From Candidatus Gastranaerophilales bacterium (lineage in GTDB: Bacteria > Cyanobacteriota > Vampirovibrionia > Gastranaerophilales > Gastranaerophilaceae), in the NCBI GenBank assembly GCA_900752845.1, contig CAADWU010000055.1, positions 1-11,526 on the forward strand: a stretch of 11,526 bases of DNA, written 5' to 3'. Each line of letters opens with the position of its first letter. The stretch's first letter is position 1. The translations under genes and the position numbers were made by a program. The notes under the pieces were generated by a model, which did no database searches, was not told the DNA's origin, and saw only the letters and a list, made by a program, of their open reading frames with translations. Below are positions 7,824 through 11,526 of this stretch, in pieces.

Positions 7824-7851
7824 TTAACAAAAAATCCTTTCAGCACATAAT
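7824..7851 (+). promoter_or_regulatory. Promoter for the EF-hand/His-tail gene
   Basis: TTAACA (7824-7829, 5 of 6 to the -35 consensus) is followed after 16 bases by CATAAT (7846-7851, 5 of 6 to the -10). The inferred transcription start is near 7858, leaving about 26 bases of leader with the Shine-Dalgarno AGGGAG (7871-7876). Confidence 0.45.
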
Positions 7852-7883
7852 ATAAATATGTGGTCTAAAAAGGGAGTATGTGT

Positions 7884-8516
7884 ATGAGAATTAATGCAAT
7901 ACATTATCAAACAAATCCAAATTTTACAGCTGAAGGTTCTAAAAAGAATAAACTTAAAACCGCAGCAGGCGCAGCGGCAATAGCTGTTGCAACGGCAGCA
8001 CCAATGTCAGATGCTGAAGCTCAGGTATATTTTCCGCCTGTAATTAGACAACCATACACTACACTGCCTGCACCGACAGTAACTTCAGTGCCCAATTGTT
8101 TTGTAGTTGGTGATTTGAGAAACTTTGATTATAACAAAACTATGCGTGAAGTTTTTGATGAAATTGACTCAAATGGCAACGAAAACGGAGTAATTTCGGC
8201 AAAAGAAGTGGTAAGAACCGAACGTAACAATTGGAACATGAATAATATGTATCCATATAATAATTTCCAGATGAAACAGGCAGAAGCTCAGTTCAATGCA
8301 TTATCAGAAATCTATAATGAAGATGACTCAGATCCGAATACAATAAACTATAGAGAATACAAAGCTATAATGAAAGATTTTATGGAAACCAAAAATATAA
8401 ATAATTTTATTAACTTAATGAAGGTATTTACTATACCAGGCTTCGTATGCCCTCCGCATCATCACCATCATGTTGCTCCACCTCCTTCGCATAACCATAG
8501 AGGACACAGACACTAA
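7884..8516 (+). CDS. Exported EF-hand-like protein with a His-rich C-terminus
   Basis: The start at 7884 is chosen over the ATG at 7878 because AGGGAG (7871-7876) is 7 bases away from it but only 1 base from the other. The 210-aa product has an 18-residue polar lead (containing NFTAEG), a basic segment (SKKNKLK, 19-25), an Ala-rich hydrophobic core (27-40) and AEA followed by Gln (44-47), which resembles a signal peptidase site. Two EF-hand-like calcium sites follow. The first ends at E108 (NGNENGVISAKE, 97-108), with Asn instead of Asp at position 1, or with D95 if the loop is 14 residues. The second is DDSDPNTINYRE (147-158). The tail (189-210) is Pro- and His-rich, with five consecutive His (192-196) and four more, probably binding a transition metal. 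C71 or C72-region and C189 could form a disulfide. Function unknown; an extracytoplasmic metal-binding role is inferred. Confidence 0.72.
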   Translation: MRINAIHYQTNPNFTAEGSKKNKLKTAAGAAAIAVATAAPMSDAEAQVYFPPVIRQPYTTLPAPTVTSVPNCFVVGDLRNFDYNKTMREVFDEIDSNGNENGVISAKEVVRTERNNWNMNNMYPYNNFQMKQAEAQFNALSEIYNEDDSDPNTINYREYKAIMKDFMETKNINNFINLMKVFTIPGFVCPPHHHHHVAPPPSHNHRGHRH

Positions 8517-8530
8517 ATTAAAACTCTGTA

Positions 8531-8559
8531 TTGACAAATAGCTGACTATAATAAATAAT
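8531..8559 (+). promoter_or_regulatory. Promoter upstream of the pilin leader region
   Basis: A perfect TTGACA (8531-8536) is followed after 17 bases by AATAAT (8554-8559), 5 of 6 to the -10 consensus. A perfect TATAAT also occurs at 8547-8552, but only 10 bases after TTGACA, so it would need another -35, and none is convincing. A short hairpin AGGC-TTTA-GCCT (8568-8579) would lie at the 5' end of the mRNA. Confidence 0.5.
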
Positions 8560-8607
8560 AAAAAAAGAGGCTTTAGCCTATTGTGAATTAAAAAAGGAGA
8601 ATGAAAA

Positions 8608-8661
8608 ATGTTTAATCAAGAAGCTTTGAGAGTGCCCCCCCCCCGAGAAACACAAGTATAG
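8608..8661 (+). CDS. Short leader ORF (17 aa) crossing a C10 tract
   Basis: An AAGGAG Shine-Dalgarno (8594-8599), the best in this region, lies 8 bases before ATG 8608. The frame reads MFNQEALRVPPPRETQV and stops at TAG 8659-8661. Codons 10-13 lie on a run of ten C (8635-8644). In the sequence as given this is a 17-residue peptide. With 11 C (or 8) the frame would continue without a stop into the pilin ORF, joining at 8646 and passing through ATG 8700. So it is either a true leader peptide or the detached 5' end of the pilin gene. Confidence 0.5.
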   Translation: MFNQEALRVPPPRETQV

Positions 8662-8693
8662 AAAGGTTTTCAACTAAAAGCCTTTACTTTTTT
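8662..8693 (+). terminator. Attenuator-like hairpin with T run before the pilin ORF
   Basis: AAAGG+TTTT (8662-8670) pairs with AAAA+CCTTT (8676-8685, one bulged G) around a CAACT loop. AC and six T follow (8688-8693). The arrangement resembles an intrinsic terminator, placed directly after the short ORF's stop codon and before the pilin ATG at 8700. The stem is AU-rich and only moderately stable. Confidence 0.4.
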
Positions 8694-8699
8694 AAAAAC

Positions 8700-9464
8700 A
8701 TGTGTAATAATAGTGATATGGAACATCACTATTCAAAAAGAGCTTATTCGTATGGAAACCCACTATGCCGGGCATTTACATTGGCAGAGGTCTTGATTAC
8801 TTTAGGAATTATTGGCGTAGTAGCAGCAATGACAATGCCTACACTTATTAGCAACCATAAAAAAATGGTCTTTAAGAACCAGTATAAAAAGCTGTATTCT
8901 ACATTATATCAGGCTTACAACAAATCAGTTTATGATGTTGGCGGCGTAACAGATTGCTATCATTCAGATATTAATACTGGTGTACAAGGCAAATGGGGGG
9001 ATAAAGCTGCTTGCGCAGATTTTCGTGAAGCAGTCGAAAAAAATCTTTTAATAGGTAAAATCTGTACAACAAAAGCTGCTGATAACGGCTGCCTGCAAAA
9101 AGACCAATATAAAGGTTTGGATTCATTAATCACTGATAAGCCTGATTACACCGAAGATGAACTTGAAAATAATAACAGGAATTGCGGCGGACTAAACAAA
9201 AATGCGATAAATAACACCAACCTTGTATACGTACTTAATGATGGTGCAATTGTTATATCATATCTTCAAGACAGTGTGCCTATTTCTATGCTTATTGATG
9301 TTAACGGTCAAAAAGGTCCAAACAAATGGGGTTATGATTTATTTAAAATGTCTTTTTCTAAAGACGGTAATAATTACAAGTTTGCTCCAATAGGCTGCGG
9401 AGTTAATTCTACCGAAAAAGGCGGAATTTCTTCTACTAAAATGTGGCAGCAAATGCATTACTAA
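8700..9464 (+). CDS. Prepilin-like protein (type IV pilin / type II secretion pseudopilin family)
   Basis: The N-terminal methylation motif is clear: after A25, FTLAEVLITLGIIG (26-39) gives the prepilin peptidase cleavage point (A25|F26), the conserved Glu at mature position 5 (E30) and the hydrophobic assembly helix up to about residue 47. The rest is a Cys-containing globular domain. A DVNGQKGPNKWGYDLF segment near residues 199-214 resembles the C-terminal signature of pseudopilins common in Melainabacteria. It would be inserted in the inner membrane and assembled into a pilus or pseudopilus. Neither ATG 8700 nor ATG 8718 has a Shine-Dalgarno. The only good ribosome binding site upstream serves ATG 8608, which is out of frame because of the C10 tract. 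With one extra C the protein would be about 285 aa with a 56-residue leader. The true start is therefore uncertain, and the gene may be frameshifted or switched off in this copy. No pilus assembly genes are nearby. Confidence 0.75.
   Translation: MCNNSDMEHHYSKRAYSYGNPLCRAFTLAEVLITLGIIGVVAAMTMPTLISNHKKMVFKNQYKKLYSTLYQAYNKSVYDVGGVTDCYHSDINTGVQGKWGDKAACADFREAVEKNLLIGKICTTKAADNGCLQKDQYKGLDSLITDKPDYTEDELENNNRNCGGLNKNAINNTNLVYVLNDGAIVISYLQDSVPISMLIDVNGQKGPNKWGYDLFKMSFSKDGNNYKFAPIGCGVNSTEKGGISSTKMWQQMHY
8709..8733 (+). repeat. 9-bp stem-loop in the pilin 5' region with an in-frame ATG in its loop
   Basis: AATAGTGAT (8709-8717) pairs perfectly with ATCACTATT (8725-8733). The 7-base loop ATGGAAC contains the in-frame ATG 8718 (Met7 of the ORF starting at 8700). 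Confidence 0.5.
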
Positions 9465-9475
9465 AATAAAATTTA

Positions 9476-9490
9476 TGCTATAATCTACCT
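9476..9490 (+). promoter_or_regulatory. Extended -10 promoter giving a probably leaderless spmA mRNA
   Basis: TG (9476-9477), one base, then a perfect TATAAT (9479-9484) form an extended -10 element. ATG begins only 6 bases later at 9491. The usual transcription start, about 7 bases after the hexamer, would fall on the A of that ATG. No Shine-Dalgarno fits in the gap. Confidence 0.6.
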
Positions 9491-10093
9491 ATGAATTACA
9501 TATTTTATTTTCTAATAGTAATTTCAATAGTAGTTGGAGCTGCAAACGGAAGACTTTCAGAAGTTGTAAATTCAATACTTACAGGTGCTGAATTATCGGT
9601 TAAAGTAGCATTTTCTCTTATCGGGATAATGGCTTTTTGGCTTGGAATGATGAAGATAGCCGAAAAATGCGGACTTATAGCCTTAATAGCAAAGTTAATA
9701 AAACCTATTACAAAAAAACTATTTAATGAAATTCCTGAAGATTCACCGGCTATAGGCGATATCGCAATGGCTTTCGCTGCAAACGCTTTTGGTTTGTCCA
9801 ATGCTGCCACTCCTATCGGTATAAAAGCTATGGAAGAACTTCAAAAAAATAATATTGATAAAAAATCAGCTTCTAACGCAATGTGCATGTTTCTTGCAAT
9901 GAGTACAGCCGGTTTTCAATTAATTCCTGCAACAGTAATCGCTGTATTAATCAGCATAGGATATAAAAATCCGACAGAAATAATAGCACCTACTCTGCTT
10001 GTCACCTCGATTGCTTTTATAAGCGCAATTATTATAGCAAAAATATTCCAAAAGTTATGGGAACCGCAAAAGCCAAGTAAAGGAGATGAATAA
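9491..10093 (+). CDS. spmA: SpmA-like nucleoside-recognition (Gate) domain membrane protein
   Basis: The 200-aa multi-pass protein matches spore maturation protein A. Landmarks are LGMMKIAEKCGL (51-62), FAANAFGLSNAATPIG (95-110), a SNAMCMFLAMST segment (128-139), FQLIPATVIAV (142-152) and NPTEI (160-164). In Bacillus subtilis, SpmA and SpmB act together in spore core dehydration. Homologues are common in non-sporulating bacteria, where their role is unclear, probably transport or membrane related. The gene has its own extended -10 promoter six bases before the ATG and overlaps spmB by one base (TAATG), so the two are co-transcribed and probably translationally coupled. The length is typical. 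Confidence 0.88.
   Translation: MNYIFYFLIVISIVVGAANGRLSEVVNSILTGAELSVKVAFSLIGIMAFWLGMMKIAEKCGLIALIAKLIKPITKKLFNEIPEDSPAIGDIAMAFAANAFGLSNAATPIGIKAMEELQKNNIDKKSASNAMCMFLAMSTAGFQLIPATVIAVLISIGYKNPTEIIAPTLLVTSIAFISAIIIAKIFQKLWEPQKPSKGDE
10080..10085 (+). promoter_or_regulatory. Shine-Dalgarno for spmB inside spmA
   Basis: AAGGAG lies 7 bases before the spmB ATG (10093) and within the last codons of spmA. The stop and start overlap as TAATG. spmA itself has no Shine-Dalgarno, so the two cistrons appear to start translation by different routes. Confidence 0.75.
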
Positions 10094-10626
10094 TGTTTCA
10101 ATCATTAATGAACATAATCTCACTTTGGACACTTCCGGCTATAATAATTTTAATCCTTACAATGGGTCTATTTAAAAAAGTACCTATTTATGAAGTTTTT
10201 ACAGAAGGAGCAAAAGACGGCTTTAAAGTTGCAGTAAACATTATCCCGTACCTTGTAGCAATAATTGTTGCAATTTCTATGTTTAGAGCTTCTGGAATAA
10301 TAGAAATGACAGGTGAGAATTTAAAACCTCTGCTTAATCATTTTAATATACCTGCAGATACTATTCCCGTAATGATTGTTCGATCTCTATCAGGTTCAGC
10401 AGCACTAGGAGTATTCTCTGACATTGCACACAAACTAGGTCCTGATGATTACGCAACAAAACTCTCTGCAATAATGGTCGGTTCAAGTGAAACGACTTTT
10501 TATATTCTTGCTGTCTACTTTGGAGCCGTCGGAATTTCAAAGCTCAGATATGCTCTAATAGTTGGACTATTAGCTGATTTTATCGGAATTCTTGCAGCAA
10601 TTTTGGTCTGTAATTTGATGTTCTAA
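10093..10626 (+). CDS. spmB: SpmB-like nucleoside-recognition (Gate) domain membrane protein
   Basis: The 177-aa membrane protein matches spore maturation protein B, the usual partner of SpmA. It has KKVPIYEVFTEGAKDGFKVA (28-47), IPYLVAIIVAI and MFRASG (51-68), the signature RSLSGSAALG (97-106), and GSSETTFYILAVYFGAVG (130-147). Hydrophobic segments cover most of the chain. It is the second gene of a two-gene unit with spmA, with a 1-base overlap. Its 3' end overlaps the 3' end of the opposing zinc-ribbon gene by 47 bases, and no terminator is visible between them. Confidence 0.88.
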   Translation: MFQSLMNIISLWTLPAIIILILTMGLFKKVPIYEVFTEGAKDGFKVAVNIIPYLVAIIVAISMFRASGIIEMTGENLKPLLNHFNIPADTIPVMIVRSLSGSAALGVFSDIAHKLGPDDYATKLSAIMVGSSETTFYILAVYFGAVGISKLRYALIVGLLADFIGILAAILVCNLMF

Positions 10627-10963
10627 AATCATTTTCAATCCAGCTCTGCGTAAAATTTGTAAAGCTATGACTAACTTTAGCTTTAACAAGAACAGCATAA
10701 CTTATATCAATAAAATTAATTTTATTGATACGTTCTATTACATATTCTCTTGTTCCGCAATTATGGCAGTAGTTTTTTTCAGGTATTATTTCTCCGTTTT
10801 TAATAATCGCCTTAATTTTCACGCCGCAACAGTCGCATCTGACAAGGTACCACTGATTTTCAATAAGCTCTCCGCAATCAGGACAGTACGCAAAATCAAC
10901 ATCAGGTCTGATTTTTGAATGTTGACAAACCTTATTAAATTTGAATAACTCCAATATAGTCAT
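10580..10963 (-). CDS. Small cysteine-rich zinc-ribbon protein, unknown function
   Basis: The 127-aa protein contains three C-x2-C pairs: C27/C30 (CPDCGELI), C43/C46 (CDCCG) and C66/C69 (CHNCGT), plus C13 and H15. This pattern indicates one or two zinc-ribbon-like sites in the first 75 residues. The last ~55 residues have no recognisable domain. The protein is probably cytoplasmic and may bind nucleic acid or protein; I cannot name the family. The start at 10963 fits a strong promoter: TTGACT (10997-10992), 16 bases, TATAAA (10975-10970), then 6 bases to ATG, with no Shine-Dalgarno. The tail is antisense to the last 47 bases of spmB. The gene follows the minus-strand nuclease-like gene by 40 bases but probably has its own transcript. 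Confidence 0.68.
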   Translation of the reverse strand: MTILELFKFNKVCQHSKIRPDVDFAYCPDCGELIENQWYLVRCDCCGVKIKAIIKNGEIIPEKNYCHNCGTREYVIERINKINFIDISYAVLVKAKVSHSFTNFTQSWIENDFRTSNYRPKLLQEFR

Positions 10964-10969
10964 ATTATT

Positions 10970-10997
10970 TTTATAATAATATTAAGCAAATAGTCAA
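10970..10997 (-). promoter_or_regulatory. Promoter for the zinc-ribbon gene, leaderless arrangement
   Basis: Read on the minus strand, TTGACT (10997-10992) and TATAAA (10975-10970) are separated by 16 bases. The ATG at 10963 follows the -10 by exactly 6 bases, leaving no room for a ribosome binding site. Confidence 0.58.
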
Positions 10998-11003
10998 TTA
11001 AAT

Positions 11004-11426
11004 TTAAAAAGCTTTTACCAGAAATATCTTGATATCGTTATTTAACCTTTCAATTCTTTTGACATATCTCATATCAGACCATTTTGTAAGTATCAGTACA
11101 ACTGCAGGAGACTTATTTGTCATCTTTGCATAATACAAAGATTGTCCGACACTTTCTGCCCACTTTTTAGCAAAATCGAATTCAATAGCGTAATCTTTAG
11201 TTAAGCAATCAACTCTTGTCATATCCCACAAAATCGCTTCTCTGCGACCGAATTCAGGACTGCACCACTGATTTACGTAAAAGCTTTCAGGCATATCAGG
11301 CTGCATAACTTTTGTATCGTATAATTCTTTAGGTACATAGTTAAGCCCTAAATAATAAACACCTGAACTTATTAACAGGAGTGAAATAATAAAACTTACA
11401 ATCTTTTTCTTATACTTTAATTTCAT
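11004..11426 (-). CDS. Membrane-anchored PD-(D/E)XK nuclease-like protein
   Basis: The start is placed at 11426 (140 aa, MKLKYKKK...). A longer frame back to 11495 would run through the rRNA terminator and into the 5S gene. Lysines at 2-8 and a hydrophobic segment (about 9-29) form a membrane anchor or uncleaved signal. The remainder, RVDCL (71-75), YAIEFDFAKKW (79-89), then GQSLYYA (94-100) and PAVVLIL, is the pattern of a family with a restriction-endonuclease-like fold: D73 and E82 would be metal ligands, though the usual E-x-K lysine is replaced (E82-F-D84) and Q95 may be the helix residue seen in resolvase-like members. I know similar short exported proteins in proteobacteria, but no function is established to my knowledge. 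It would lie outside the cytoplasm if the anchor is N-in. TATAAT (11438-11433) is 6 bases before the ATG, and there is no Shine-Dalgarno. Confidence 0.65.
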   Translation of the reverse strand: MKLKYKKKIVSFIISLLLISSGVYYLGLNYVPKELYDTKVMQPDMPESFYVNQWCSPEFGRREAILWDMTRVDCLTKDYAIEFDFAKKWAESVGQSLYYAKMTNKSPAVVLILTKWSDMRYVKRIERLNNDIKIFLVKAF

Positions 11427-11432
11427 AAATAA

Positions 11433-11438
11433 ATTATA
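11433..11438 (-). promoter_or_regulatory. -10 element of the nuclease-like gene, leaderless arrangement
   Basis: On the minus strand a perfect TATAAT is followed by TTATTT and then ATG (11426). The nearest -35-like TTGAGA is 23 bases upstream, inside the rRNA terminator loop region, which is too far for a normal promoter. Confidence 0.45.
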
Positions 11439-11442
11439 TAAT

Positions 11443-11478
11443 AAAAAAAGAGAATCTGATTTCTCAAATTCTCTTTTT
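11443..11478 (-). terminator. Terminator of the rRNA operon downstream of 5S
   Basis: AAAAAGAGAAT (11445-11455) pairs perfectly with ATTCTCTTTTT (11468-11478) around a 12-base loop. Read on the minus strand the stem ends in a run of seven T, directly after the 5S 3' end. It has T residues on both sides and could also stop plus-strand transcription. Confidence 0.82.
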
Positions 11479-11486
11479 AAACAAGG

Positions 11487-11526
11487 AGCTGGCAACGAGT
11501 TATCTTCCCGGGCGGTGGCCCGCCAA
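11487..11526 (-). rRNA. rrf: 5S ribosomal RNA, 3' part (cut by the window edge)
   Basis: The minus strand from the edge reads TTGGCGGGCCACCGCCCGGG, followed by AAGATAACTCGTTGCCAGC, the typical 3' part of bacterial 5S rRNA: the GC-rich helix IV/loop E region, then the 3' strand that closes helix I. The GC content rises sharply compared with the rest of the window. The exact 3' end is uncertain by a few bases. The 5' part and presumably 23S and 16S lie beyond the right edge. Confidence 0.85.

Noticed and set aside
7878..7883. ATG 7878 as start of the EF-hand gene
   Set aside because: The Shine-Dalgarno AGGGAG would be only one base away; the ATG at 7884 has the normal 7-base spacing.
8451..8475. 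His-run as a cloning tag
   Set aside because: The run uses mixed CAT/CAC codons and sits inside a longer natural Pro/His-rich tail with no vector sequence around it.
8531..8552. TTGACA plus perfect TATAAT as one promoter
   Set aside because: The spacer is only 10 bases. AATAAT at 8554-8559 gives the normal 17.
11427..11495. Longer N-terminus for the nuclease-like protein
   Set aside because: It would translate through the rRNA terminator and start inside the 5S gene. The membrane segment and promoter spacing fit the ATG at 11426.
1..11526. CRISPR arrays, insertion sequences, tRNA genes or defence systems
   Set aside because: No regularly spaced repeats, transposase motifs, terminal inverted repeats or tRNA-like folds were seen. 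The lone nuclease-like protein has no partner suggesting a defence system.

Overview
The window looks like chromosomal DNA of a non-photosynthetic relative of cyanobacteria, most likely the gut lineage Gastranaerophilales (Melainabacteria/Vampirovibrionia). The grounds are the AT-rich composition, the prepilin signature (FTLAEVLITLGIIG, then TMPTLI), the SpmA/SpmB pair, and several uncharacterised membrane proteins of a style I associate with this group. This assignment comes from pattern recognition and was not tested by a search. No mobile element, CRISPR array or tRNA was seen.

Layout, left to right. Positions 1-105 may hold the end of an upstream gene. A divergent GH77 4-alpha-glucanotransferase (156-2183) then converges on an uncharacterised membrane protein (2214-3050, minus). 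A divergent intergenic region with a 9-bp-arm inverted repeat (3145-3168) separates that gene from a 525-residue two-membrane-segment protein (3252-4829). Next come a TatD-associated type radical SAM protein (4890-5507) and a full-length ADP-forming acyl-CoA synthetase (5588-7747), which ends at a strong terminator. The right half holds an exported EF-hand protein with a His-rich tail (7884-8516), a prepilin-like protein with a very unusual leader region (8531-9464), an overlapping spmA-spmB pair (9491-10626), a minus-strand zinc-ribbon protein (10580-10963), a minus-strand membrane-anchored PD-(D/E)XK-like protein (11004-11426), an rRNA terminator, and the 3' end of a 5S rRNA gene (11487 to the edge, minus).

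Metabolically, the glucanotransferase (alpha-glucan remodelling) and the ADP-forming acyl-CoA synthetase (ATP from acetyl-CoA, releasing acetate) fit a sugar-fermenting anaerobe. The pilin-like, EF-hand and membrane proteins are envelope or surface functions.

Two signals stand out. First, the pilin start region has a good promoter and Shine-Dalgarno serving an ATG at 8608. A run of ten C residues puts that ATG out of frame with the pilin, and one extra C would fuse the two into one open frame. A terminator-like hairpin follows the stop of the short frame. Phase variation, attenuation, a frameshift mutation or a sequencing error could each explain it. Second, three genes (spmA, the zinc-ribbon gene and the nuclease-like gene) have a -10 hexamer exactly six bases before the ATG and no Shine-Dalgarno, which predicts leaderless mRNAs.
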